Below, one piece after another: positions 52,774-62,952 of a stretch of 64,000 bases of DNA (its first letter is position 1; every line of letters begins with the position of its first letter). Location of the stretch: the NCBI GenBank assembly GCA_026770575.1, contig MU657276.1, positions 43,847 through 107,846 of the forward strand. Reading direction: 5' to 3'. This DNA is from Pelagophyceae sp. CCMP2097 (lineage: Eukaryota > Sar > Pelagophyceae). The notes beneath the pieces were generated by a model that saw nothing but the letters and a program-made list of their open reading frames with translations, ran no database searches and had not been told where the DNA came from. A program made the position numbers and the translations under genes.

Positions 52774-54168
52774 ATGGTTCGATCGATCTGGGCTTTGTCC
52801 TTGGTCGGTCGGGTCTGGGTTTCGGTTGCGGTGGGCTGCGCGGACCTCATTGCCTGGAACGCCTGTGCCAGGTTGCACGGCGGCCGCGGCGACGCCAATT
52901 CGGACGACGCCGCCGGCCTCTTGCGGCCTCCGCTGTCGGCGCGGTGGGACGCGGGCCTGGCGCGCGCGGCGGCGGCCGGAAACGCAGAGGCCTGCTGCCT
53001 CTCGGGGCTCGGCGTCGGCGGGCGACGCTGCCCGGCGCCGCAAAAGCGCGCGGCGGCGGCCGCGGCGTCGCCCGCGGCGGCGCCGGCGTCGGCGGAGGAC
53101 GTGCTGCTCGGGCGCGCGCTGCGCGGCAAGCACGTCCTCCTGATGGGCGACTCGACGACGCGGTATTAGTACCTCTCGCTCGCGTACCGCCTCGCGCGCG
53201 GTTCGTGGCCCGTCGGCCCCGTCGACGTCGACGGCCACGCCGTCGAGGACTTCACCTGGGAGCGGAGTTACCTCGACGCGGGCACGGCGTGTTCGCGCGG
53301 CTACGACTCTGGGTGGGCATGTTTTTACGACCTCACGACAAAGGTCATCATCCCTCTTTAAAAAGCTTTGGTACCTACGCAAAGAAACGCGCGCCCGCAG
53401 GCGCTCCGCACGGCCGCTTCCAACGAGACGTGCGCGCACTGCGTCCACCATGCGACGGCGCGGCCCGAGCACCGCACGTTCGTGAGCGCGCTCTGGGACG
53501 TCAAGCTGACGTTTCTCTTCGTGAACTTGTACGACCAGCCGCGCGTCGAGCCGCAGTGCGCACCGAAAAGCGGCTCCGAGGCGCACTGCGCGGCGTGGTC
53601 CATTTTCGACTTTGTCTGCAAACTCTCGCCGAACGTCGTCGTCGCGCCGCCGGCGCTCCCCGTGGGCGAGTTCATCAACGCGACAAACCCATTCAACTTC
53701 TTCGGCGCCTCCGTTGCCGCGCTCGCGGCGGCGGCGCCGGCCTTCGTCTTCCGCGAGCTCACGCCGTACGGCACTGTCAACGCGCGCAAGGCGCTCGACT
53801 ACGCCGGCAGAACGCAGAAGACGCGGGACGCGGAGGTGAACCGCGACCCCGACCAGTACGTCTGGCAACGGACGCCGCCGGTCATCGGCAAACAGCGCCT
53901 CTGCCAACTCGTCGGTTCCGGTGGCGGGCGGCGCGCGGCACCGAACACGTACTACTACGATGCCTATCGAGTACTCGTAGACCTCTTCGCCGACGACCCG
54001 AAACTGGACGTCTCACAAGTCTACGCCCGCGGCGATTCCAAGTGGCTCCACCTCCGCGACTTTGCCAACAAGGCCCTCAACGTCCAGCTCCTTCGCCTCC
54101 TCGCCCGAATCCACAGCGGCCGAGCCCGGGCCGACACCTGCGACGAGTTCATGCTATCGGAGGACTGA
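52774..54168 (+). pseudogene. PC-esterase / TBL-like (SGNH) gene with in-frame TAG
   Basis: Read as 52774-53343 and 53401-54168 (445 codons) with one in-frame TAG at 53167-53169. An N-terminal hydrophobic segment predicts a signal anchor. The SGNH hydrolase motif ALRGKHVLLMGDSTTRY is followed directly by the stop and then YLSLAYRLARGSW, in the same frame. In related proteins the residue after RY is usually Gln, and CAG to TAG is a single change. Downstream: DFTWERSYLD, HRTFVSALWDVKLTFLFVNLY, and a DSKWLHLRD segment at the catalytic Asp-x-x-His position. Relatives acetylate or de-acetylate wall polysaccharides. It may be a recent pseudogene, a polymorphic null, a sequencing error or a readthrough site. 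Confidence 0.65.
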
Positions 54169-54313
54169 CCCCGCCGATAAACGCAAAAGCGGCCCCACGG
54201 AGTCGCGAATCGTCGCTTCGGCCCCGCGGCGTGCACGCCCAGCCAGGACTGGTTCTCAACATCTGAGGAAGAAAGCGCCGTCGCCCCCGTCGGTCCGGAC
54301 TGCGAAGAGCGGC

Positions 54314-55504
54314 TTATATTGCTTTGGTCTCGGGGTCCTGCCGGAGTTGCTTTGCGACGTGCTGTACGATGTGGCGGAACCAGACCAAGTTGATGGCGTA
54401 GTGCGCGGCGCAGAGGATGGAGAGCGAAACGACGACGGGCAGCCGCGCACCGCCGGCGAGCACGCCGGCGCGCCAGAGTGTAGCCCAAGCCGTGCAAATG
54501 TGCAGGCAGATGGCAAACGTCCAGACGACTCGCGCGAAGCCAAAGGAGAAGACGAGGACAACGCCGTTTGCGACGTATAAAACCTTGACGGCGCCGCGCT
54601 GCTGCCGCGGCCTGCGGGATGCGATTCGGATTGCGTTTCGACGGCGGCGACGCACGGTACTGCATAGTTGATGAGCGCGCGCAGGTTGACAAACGGCGTC
54701 GAGGCTTCGTTGACGATGAGCGCGGCCTACGATTTGAGCAATGAAACCGTATACGAAAGGGAATATGACGGACCATGTAGCTCGTCGCCAGCCTTGAGTA
54801 CATTCCGACTCCAAACGCCACGCCCACAACGGCCTAGTTTCACCGTCGCGGGGGCGCAACGGAAACGGGACGCACGTGATGGAGGAGGAGCACGGGGTCG
54901 TCGTAGGCGCCGGCGCGCGCGGGCGGTCCCGCGTTTCGACGCTTTGCCAGCAGCGCGCGCGCGCAGAGCAGCGCGTCGGCGCTCAGGTACCCGCAGAGCG
55001 CCGTCATCCAGACGTCGCGGCCGCAGCTCCCGACGCACACCTGCGCGTTGCACGTCGGACCACGTCCTCGCCGACATCGCCGGTGGTCGCCCTGCCCGGC
55101 CTCACCGCGTCAAAGGCGTCGGTGCGCCAGGCGTCGAGGAGCCCCGCGGGCGCCGCGTGCTTCGCGTAGCCGCAGAGCATGATCACGGACATGAGCGTCG
55201 AGACGACGCGCGAGTCCCAGTCCTAGGCCTCGGCGTGCGGCGCCGTCGGGCGCGTCTCTAAGCACGCCGCGCCGGTGCTCGCCTCGCGGTCCGCGGCGCT
55301 GAGCCGGTTTCGCCCCAGTATCGCCGGCAGCCGCGCCGCCGCGCGCCGCACGAGCCAGTGCGCGGCGAGCGTCGCGCAGAAGCTCCCGCAAAAGAGCCCT
55401 GCATAAGTCCGCGCCGCGCACGCAGACGACGGCAGCGCGTCGAGCCGCCGCACGACCGACGCCGCCGCGACCCACGCGGACCCGGGGCCACCCTCCGACG
55501 GCAT
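54314..55504 (-). CDS. TLC-domain membrane protein (TLCD4/TMEM56-like)
   Basis: Minus-strand exons 55504 to about 55225, then 55222-55106, 55040-54876, 54833-54774, 54726-54661 and 54583-54314. Reassembly gives the TLC (TRAM-LAG1-CLN8) pattern: DWDSRVVSTLMSVIMLCGYA, VWMTALCGYLSADALL, DDPVLLLHH (conserved His pair), AALIVNEASTPFVNLRALI, VLYVANGVVLVFSFGFARVVW and HYAINLVWFRHIVQHVAK. TLC proteins act in sphingolipid synthesis, lipid transport or plasmenyl-lipid regulation in the ER; the ceramide-synthase Lag1 extensions are absent. The first junction is odd: exon 1 runs in frame into TAG-GAC with no canonical donor, so the TAG is either an acceptor paired with a non-GT donor or a real in-frame stop. 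Confidence 0.75.
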
Positions 55505-55632
55505 CCGAGGCCGCGACGCCTCGGGGGCAACGCCGCGCGAGTCAAAGCAATCGCCAAATATTTTCGGCGACGCTTTTGTTCCTCCGCCGAGTCGACGCGA
55601 GTCGTGGACCGCGGTGGAGGCGGGCCGCCGCG

Positions 55633-58600
55633 ATGCGCGGGCTCTGGATCGCCGTGGTGTCCGCCGGCGTGCTGGCGGTCGCGCAGCGCGCCGACCGCAA
55701 CGTCGTCGTTGGCTCGGCGGTGAAGCGGCGGCAGTGCGCAGGTGCGCGCGCCGGCCGACGCTCTTCCAATACGCACCGAGCGCAGGTCAGAGCGCGCTCG
55801 ATTCGGCGCGCCGCAACTGGCCGCCGACGGAGCCGCACGCGAGGCTCGCATGGCTCCTCGAGGCCGTGCGCCTCGAGCGCGCCGCCGCCGGCCACGTCGG
55901 CGGCTGCCTCGCACCGGCGCGCGCGCGGCGTCCGCCACACGCCCCGCGCGGAGACTCCAAGTCCGCCGACGCCGTCGCCGACAGGTCGAGCTCGAACTCG
56001 TGCGGCACTTGCTCGAACGACGGTGCGCCGCCGCCTCTGGCCGCCGGTGCTTTCTGAGTGGTCGCTCGACGGTCCTCGCAGGCAGTCGCGGTGCGCGGCG
56101 GCGGTGACGCGGCGCGTGCTGGCGTATCCAGGCGCGGCGCTGCAGCGCGACGCGGCGCTGACGCTCCTCGGCGAGGCAATAGATCAGGTAAACGCCGGGG
56201 CGTGGGAGGGCTGGTCCCTGGCGGCGCCCTTCGACGGGCAGGTCTTCGGCTTCGACGACGCCATCTCGCCGCGCGTCGACGTTTCCGCGCTGGCGCCGGG
56301 TGGGGGCGACGACGCGTACAAAGTATGTACGTACGTCGGCGACTACGCCCTCGTCGCCTGCGCGCCCGGCGCGAGCCTCAAAGCGCTCCTGCCGGGCAAG
56401 CACACGCTCCACGCAAAACTCCACGCCCTCCCCAGCGGCCGCCTCGTCGGCGAGTCACCGCGCGGGACTGGTCGACGCCTGGTCAACGCCGGTCGACGCG
56501 CACCGTCTAGGTATGAAGAATGCGACCATTTGCGTGCGCGACGCCGAGGGCAGCGGTACGCCTCCGACGCCGTACGAGCACTGGGAAGTTAAGCGGCGCA
56601 GCGTAGGCTGCGAGGCGGGGTGGGCGGAATCGTTTCCGGCGGCGGCGCCGCGGCGGGGCAAGGTCGACCTCTGCGTCTTCTCGCTCGTCCTCAACGGCAT
56701 GCCGTTCATCACGCACCACTACGCAATGTTGAACGCGCTGCCCATCTCCTGGGAATGGTGCGCCGTCTTCGCCGGGATAAAGACTTCTTCGCTCGGGCGC
56801 GCGAATGCCGCTTAGGCACGTCGTCGAGGGCGTCGCCGGCGGCCGGGCCGACGCGGAGCGGCCGTATTCGCTTGCCGTCATCCCCGGAAAGTTCCACTTT
56901 AACGGTCGGAGCGTCGACGGGACGTCGGAATACATCGACTCTTTAAGCCGGTCCGACGGCCGCGTCAAGGTGCACCGGACAAACAGGGCCTGGCGCGACA
57001 AGCTCGAGATGGTTAACATCGCGCTCGCCGCCATGCCGTGAGTCTGTCGTCTCGTGGGAAACGTCTGAGACGCCTCGCAGGCCCGGGGAGACGGCGCTGC
57101 TGCAGCTCGACGTAGACGAGCTCTGGACTTCGGCGCAGCTGCGGTCGCTCGTCGCGCTATTGGCTCCGGAGTCGCCGAAGCGGTGCGCGTATTTCCGGTG
57201 CCACTTCCTCGTGGGCCCGAGACTCGAGACCAAGCAAGGCTACGGCCACTCGGACGCCTACGAGTGGCTCCGGCTCTGGCGCGCGGACCCGGCGCGGGCC
57301 CACTGGATCTCGCACGCGCCGCCGACGCTCCTCTCGCGAGAAACCGGGACCTGGATCGCGCTGGGTGGCGGCCAGTGCCACGACCACGCCGAGACGGAGA
57401 GCCGGGGCCTCGTCTTCTCGCACCACGCCTACGTCAACGAGGCCCAGGTCGAGTTCAAGGTGAGCTTCCAACCATCATTCGATGCGTGCCTTCTTCTTGC
57501 GCGCGCGAGCCCGCACGGGCGTAGGAGGCGTTTTACGGCTACGCGGGCGCCGTCGACGCGTGGCGCGCGCTGCAGGCGCGGGCCGCGGCGGATGATCAAG
57601 TCTTCGGCCTCGCTGACTACTTGCCCTGGGTGAAAGCGGAGCCGCGCTTCGCCAAGACCGCCGTCGGGCGCGTCGCCGGCGCCGTGCCGCTCGTCGAGGC
57701 ACCGGCGGCTGCGGACGCCGCCCGGGAAGTCCGGCGCGCCGATGCGGCGCCGGCGGATGCGCCGGCAGCGCCTCCGCCGCGCACACACTGCCTCGACATC
57801 GGCAAGGTGGCGGAGGGCCGTGGGGTCGTCATCGACGGCGTCGTCTTCCAGCGCCAGTTTTCAAAAGCCGGCGGCATCTCGCGCGTCTGGTCCGGCGTTT
57901 TCGCACGCCTCCGCGCCCGCTGCGCCGCCGCGCGCGCAAAGATGGTCGTCGTCAACCGCCTCGCCGGCCGGCACGCCTTCTTCGATTCGCTCGAGGCGGT
58001 ACCCGCGGACGAGGTCTGCGTCGTCGAGGCGCCGCCGTTCGCAGAGGACCACGACCACGCCGCCGACGCGCTACTCCTCGCAGAAATCGCGCGGCGGGTG
58101 GGTGCGCGCGCCTTTGTCTCCACCGAGTACACCTCGCCCGCGGCGCCGGGCGACAGCAATCTCGACGGCCCCGCGCGGTGCCGTCGTCTGCGCCGGGTGG
58201 CGCTGGTCCACGACCTGACGCCGGAAAAGTTCGGCTGGCCCGCGGACGCGTACTGGTCCCTCAAGCGCTCATCGCTCCGGGGCGCAGACGCGCTCGTCGC
58301 CGTCTCCAATTCGACGGCGAGAGCGTTCGAGGAGTACTACCCTTCACCGTCGGTGGCGGCGGTCGACGAGACCGGGCCCGCGTTTCTCGAAAGCCGGCGC
58401 GTGGCCGTGGCGCCGAATGGCGTCGACGCCGTGTTCCACCGCCGCGGCGACGACGCCGTCTCCGAATTGAGGCGAGAAAACAATGTTCCGGAAGGATACG
58501 TCCTCCACGTCGGCCTCCGAGGCGGGTACAAAAACGGCGCATCGGTCCTCCGCGCGCTGTACCACGCGCGCGCGGCGGCGCCGCACCTCTGGCTCGTCGG

Positions 58601-59399
58601 CGGCGGCGCGCTCGACGAAACAGAGCTCGAAATCCTCCGCGGGCCGCACTTTAACGTCTCGTTTACGCACACGCCGCGACTCAGCGACGAGGACCTCGCG
58701 GTGAGGGCCTCTTCGCGCGCATCGCGGCCGAAGCCGCGCCGCGCAGGCCGCGTACTCTGGCGCCACGGCGCTCGTCTACGTCTCGAGGGACGAAGGCTTC
58801 GGCCTCCCCGTCCTCGAGGCCATGGCGTGAGTCCCCCCGAGACTGAAAGCCGCGGTCCGACGACGACTTTCCGACTGGCCCGCCGCGAGAGCCGCGCCCG
58901 CGCAGCTGCGGCTGCCCGATCCTCGCGAGCCGCATCCCGCCGCTCGTCGAGCTCGTGCGTCTCCTGCTTTGCGAACGAACCCTGTGTGAATGACCCCATA
59001 CCGCCGTCCGACGAGACGCCTTTCTCGGTAGCTCGGCGACCTCGCGCTGCCCCATTGCGGCGCGCCGTCAAAGCCGTGCGCCGCCGTCCTCGTGAGCATG
59101 CATGCGGGCAGTCCTCCCATCCTTGCGAGGGACGGCCGGCTCCCTGCGAGGGCCCAAGGCTCCCTGCGAGAGACGGTCCGAGGCTGGCGCTCCAGGTCGA
59201 CCCGCCGGACCGCGTCACGGCGATTTGGCACGGCCTCCGCGCGCTGGACCACCTCCGGCGCCACGGCGATTCCGAACGGCGGCTGCGCGTTGCGGACGCG
59301 CTCCGGGACCGCGCGGACCACTTTCGCGGCTGGGACGCGCTCGCAGACGCGCTCGCCGACGGCCTCCTCGCCGGCGAGCAGCTCGACGGACCATCTTAA
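55633..59399 (+). CDS. two-module glycosyltransferase (GT2/GT92-like plus GT4)
   Basis: Twelve exons (55633-55741, 55786-55895, 55985-56060, 56132-56470, 56511-56757, 56816-57037, 57081-57459, 57525-58700, 58747-58826, 58906-58954, 59032-59091, 59196-59399) keep frame throughout and give 1016 residues. N-terminal signal anchor (RGLWIAVVSAGVLAVAQ). The first catalytic module (about 270-500) has LCVFSLVLNGMPFITHHYAML, SWEWHVVEGVA, DGTSEYIDSL, a DxD in LLQLDVDELWTSAQL, and EWLRLWR. The second (about 540-1016) is GT4, GT-B fold: RRVALVHDLTPEKFGW, VAVSNSTARAFEEYY, VAPNGVDAVFHRR, LWLVGGGALDETEL, and LVYVSRDEGFGLPVLEAMA. Probably Golgi or secretory, building a glycan with two linkages. Exon 3-4 boundaries are the least sure. 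Confidence 0.8.
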
Positions 59400-59849
59400 G
59401 ACCCGACTCTCGAGAGAAGAAGAATCTGATAGGAATTCCAATTGGGAATTCCTGTACAATTTATTGTAGTGCGTCTTCTTCTTCTATTATGCACTCCACT
59501 GCGTCCTTCGTGGCGTGCGATGGGGATTCTGGACCTTGCTCTCGACTTGACACGGTCTTCCGCGTGTCGGGTCCGCGGATACCGCTCGGTTCTTGACTTG
59601 CTCCTGACTTGAGTCGGGTGTAGTCGAACACAGCAGGTGCCGGATGGTGTGACGCCGTCGCTCCGTTTTGCCGGGAGAAATGCTGCAGCGTCGCTCCCGC
59701 CGCGCCGTCGTCGCGCGATTGCGGCCTCAATGGAACCGACGCCGCGGTGGAGGACGCGGGCGAAAAGGGCCGGCGGCGTCGAGGGCCGTAACAACTCGAG
59801 CTTCCGGACGAGGCCCTGTCGTTCCGGGACTCGGATGAGGCACCAGTCG
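59400..59849. other. tail-to-tail intergenic region
   Basis: 450 bp between convergent genes. It contains a near-perfect 23-bp palindrome AGGAATTCCAATTGGGAATTCCT at 59431-59453 and a TTCTTCTTCTATTATG segment at about 59475 that also borders the N gap at 48049. No gene was recognised. Confidence 0.5.
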
Positions 59850-61121
59850 TCAGTGCGGCGCGTTCGCAAACGAGCTGGCCACGACGGCGAGCGCGCCGAC
59901 AATCTGCAACGGCCTCGGGCGGAGGCCGAGCACGGCAACGTCGAGGAGGAAGCACCTAGAGGAGCGCGGTCGTCGTAGGGTAGGATCCTAGGAAGGCGAC
60001 GCGCCAGACGTACCAGAAGATTTCCGAGTAGAGCAGCGTCGCAACGCTCGGGTCCGGCCTGCGCGCGTGCACGTCTCGTCAGAAAGGCCACCTTTCGGGT
60101 CCCACAGGTGAGTCCCACGAGAGGCGGCGCGCACGAGAGCTGGAGCCCGCGGGTGCGTAGGCCCGTCTGGAGAGCCATGAGCGCGCCGACTGCGGCGAGG
60201 CCCGCGGCGTTCGCGGCGAGCAACGCCGCAGCGCCAGGCGCCGCCGGGCTGAGAACTAGCGCCGGGACGGCCAGCGCGGCGCATGTGAGCATCTGCGTCG
60301 CAGTGAGGACGTTCGGGCTCGTCTTGCTGAGGCCGTCGGACCGCTGGATCAGGACCTGGCGGCGAAGACGGTCGACGGCGCTCGCGCGAGGATCTCGCAA
60401 GTGCGCCGTCGGTCGTGGGCGCGGGTCCGCGCGGTGAGGAGGCCGCCGGCCACGCCGAAGAGCAGCGCGGCGGCGCAGCCGGCTGCGTCAAAGGCGCCGC
60501 GCTGCGCCGTGGCGCCCCACCGGAACGGGTCCGCGACGAGGACGACGCCGCCCATGGCCACGAGCGATGCCAGCGTGTCGCGCCGCCGCCACTGCGCACC
60601 GCACAGCGCGCCGAAGATCCCGCTCCAGAGTGGCATCGTGAACCTGCGCCGCGCACTCATGCTCCGCCTCGCTTCCGCATCGAGACGCCGCGGGGTCACA
60701 TGAGGCAGTTTGCGACTGCGAGGCCGGCGCGCGGGATGGCGAAGAACGCGAGGTGCGGCATCACCCCGCCAAGCAGCGCCTGCGCACACAGGGGCGCCGC
60801 CGGCGCCGGCGCGTTGGCCCGCGGCGCCGCGCATAGCTCGAGGGCGCCGCAGGCCGCCGCGGAGACGACGCCCGTTACCGCGGCCGTCGCCGCGATGGGT
60901 ACGCCGCGCGACGCGAGCACGCCGGCCTCGAACGACATGACGGCCGCGAAGATGGCGGAGGACGCGACGAGGCGTCGCGCGACGAGGCCCGGCGCCGGCG
61001 CCGGCGCCACCGCCGCCGCGACATGCTTTGCGCGCCCGGCCTTCCAACCGCCGCGGAGCCGCACCGGATGCCGGAAACCCCGGCATTTCGCGGCGAGGAG
61101 CACCAAGAGGAGCCACCGCAT
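59850..61121 (-). CDS. DMT-superfamily (EamA) transporter with plastid-type presequence
   Basis: Five exons on the minus strand (61121-60700, 60643-60454, 60355-60135, 60058-60014, 59955-59850) give 327 residues. The start RWLLLVLLAAKCRGFRHPVRL is a signal peptide followed by Gly-Phe and a basic transit-like stretch, typical of proteins sent to a secondary plastid. About nine or ten hydrophobic helices follow in the EamA pattern: VMPHLAFFAIPRAGLAVANCLM joined to FTMPLWSGIFGALC, DTLASLVAMGGVVLVADPF, CAAALLFGVLIQRSDGLS, NVLTATQMLTCAALAVPAL, VATLLYSEIFWCFLLD and LQIVGALAVVASSFAN. Members include nucleotide-sugar, triose-phosphate and drug/metabolite carriers. The substrate is unknown. One 45-nt exon. 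Confidence 0.8.
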
Positions 61122-61241
61122 TCGCACAACTGGCAACCTTGGGCCCGAACCGCGGGGCACGATGCGCTTCAATCGCTGAAAAGGAGACAAATTTAAAGTT
61201 TGGGACTTTTCCAAAGTTTGGGGATTTGCAAAGATTGTTGA

Positions 61242-61740
61242 GGACCCGAAGGGCCTTGCCGTTTAATCAACGTCAGTTTACGGCAAGGGCCATTCGGGTC
61301 CTTTGATTGAAGGATTACCAGGGGCAATTTTGTCTGTCCGTCTTTCCGTCTGTCTGTCTGTCCTTCTGTCTGTCCCCGGGTAAATCCGTGAGGTTCCACC
61401 TTGGGGAAGAAAAGGGCAGCAACTCGGCCGATTCAGCGATTGGTGGTTGATGCGATTGCTAAAATTGGGAGTGGAGGTCGAGCAGGAGCCTCATTGGAAT
61501 CATCATAGAAGAAGTTTTTGGTCACAGGTTCGAATCTGGTCGGCCGCAAAAAAAAGAAAAAAAGAAATAGCTCAATAAGAAATAATAAATAAAAATAAAG
61601 ATAAGGAGGATTTGAAGGTTCAGCGATTAGTTAAATAATTTTAATTATTTAGGAATTCCTACGTGGGCATTTCAATGGGATTTGGCTGTATCCTTCGGGT
61701 CCTCGTGCCCCCGGAGGTCCGGCGCGCTCTTGTAATAGGT
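61242..61740 (+). mobile_element. tRNA-related composite repeat, copy 2 (SINE-like)
   Basis: Plus-strand copy of the element at 50905-51401. Hairpin 61242-61301, TGTC/TGTCCGTC microsatellite 61329-61374, B-box GGTTCGAATC near 61528 followed by A-rich tract, and the 3' block to GGCTGTATCCTTCGGGTCCT and on to TCCGGCGCGCTCTTGTAAT. It differs from copy 1 by a 10-bp AGGAATTCCT insertion at 61651-61660. Confidence 0.75.
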
Positions 61741-61992
61741 GACGTCACCATCCGACTCATTCCATTTCCGACGGGGTGCTGCTACAGACGCCGACCCCTC
61801 TGCGTGCCTTTCGAACGACTCGCGCCCCAACGCGCAGCTCGTATAATTTGAGGACCATGCTGCAAGAAAACAAGTTAATAAGTAAGCGCGCCGGGATGCG
61901 GGCGCGCTTCGAGCGCCTCTGGCCGAGGGCGTTTGATGGGTTTGATGACTGCGCCGGCCCGCGTCGCCCGCGGGGCTGACAGCCTCGAGAAG

Positions 61993-62733
61993 TCACCGCG
62001 GCGCTCGGCGCACGACTTTGCGCTGTCGAGAAGCCGCGGCTGTCGAAGCCTTCTTTGACGGCGGGTGCGCGTACTCGTTTTCTTCGCCTGAGTCGTCAGA
62101 GGCCTCGGAGTGGCGCACGCGCCTCGACGCCGGCTGGCTCGCGGCTTCAAAGGCCCGACCTGCGGTCGCCAGCCTCGCCCGCTTCGCCGCGGCTCGAATG
62201 TCGATCTTCGACGGCGGCGCCTGCGACGGCTCGAACGCGGGGTCGTCGGGCGGCAGCACCTCGAGGTCGTCGATGCGGATGTTGCGGGCCTTGTTGGCGA
62301 AGCGGACGACCCAGTAGCCGCCGGCGCCTTGCACCTCGACGACGCCGGCGCGCGACGAGTCGCTCACGAGGCAGACGCGCGTCCCTTGGCGCACGCCTCT
62401 CTGCGCCATGACGGAGAGGCGCTTGGCCCGGAGGCGCTCCTCAGCGCTCCGCGGCGCGTCGGACGGCTCGAACGTGGGGTCGTCGGGCGGCAGCACCTCG
62501 AGGTCCTTGATGTGGATGTTGAGACTCCTGTCGGCGAAGCAGACGGTCCAGTAGCCGCCGGTGACGTGCGAGTCGATGACGCCCCGCATCGACGAGTCGT
62601 TCAAGAGGCAGACGCGCGCCCAGACGTGCCTAGGTCCCAGAGGTATGCGGGGAGGAGGCATCCCTATAGAGAGGACTATAGGAGACACCGCGGCGCGCAG
62701 GCCGCGCTGCGCGCTGGCGCTCTCGCTCTGCAT
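61993..62733 (-). CDS. protein with two Tudor/Agenet-like units
   Basis: 246 residues from the ATG at 62733 (a second in-frame ATG near 62660 would give a shorter form). Two tandem homologous units of about 55 residues: ARVCLLNDSSMRGVIDSHVTGGYWTVCFADRSLN and TRVCLVSDSSRAGVVEVQGAGGYWVVRFANKARN, each ended by I.I.DLEVLPPDDP.FEPS. The pattern (Gly-x-Val with aromatic Gly-Tyr-Trp-x-Val-x-Phe strands) is that of small beta barrels such as Tudor, Agenet or KOW, which bind methylated residues or nucleic acid. The C-terminal third is basic and Ser/Ala rich with KKASTAAASRQRK, a possible nuclear signal. Function unknown. Confidence 0.6.
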   Translation of the reverse strand: MQSESASAQRGLRAAVSPIVLSIGMPPPRIPLGPRHVWARVCLLNDSSMRGVIDSHVTGGYWTVCFADRSLNIHIKDLEVLPPDDPTFEPSDAPRSAEERLRAKRLSVMAQRGVRQGTRVCLVSDSSRAGVVEVQGAGGYWVVRFANKARNIRIDDLEVLPPDDPAFEPSQAPPSKIDIRAAAKRARLATAGRAFEAASQPASRRVRHSEASDDSGEENEYAHPPSKKASTAAASRQRKVVRRAPR

Positions 62734-62915
62734 CTCGACGCGTCCCGGTGGCCGCAGGCTTTCTTAGCTTCTGCGTCTGCAGCGAAAAGAACGGAAAGAA
62801 TATCGCCAAAAAACAGTTGTTTAAAGTATCACGAGCGCCCGCACCCCACGACGCCCGGCCCCGCGGCCGGAGACACTTTCCCCCAAAAGGAACTATCAAA
62901 TTAAGTCCTTTACTA

Positions 62916-62945
62916 TCCGATAGGAAATCTGTCCGATAGGAAATC
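62916..62945. repeat. two copies of TCCGATAGGAAATC
   Basis: Two 14-bp copies almost touching, a few bases before the left end of the large inverted-repeat element. Confidence 0.8.
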
Positions 62946-62952
62946 GAGAGAT

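Noticed and set aside
52774..53169. TAG reassigned to Gln in this genome
   Set aside because: TAG is the natural terminator of the ankyrin-like and F-box genes here, so a global code change is unlikely; only a local event is considered.
61310..61380. CRISPR-like array (repeated TGTCTGTC)
   Set aside because: Simple TGTC microsatellite within a eukaryotic repeat; no spacers or cas genes.
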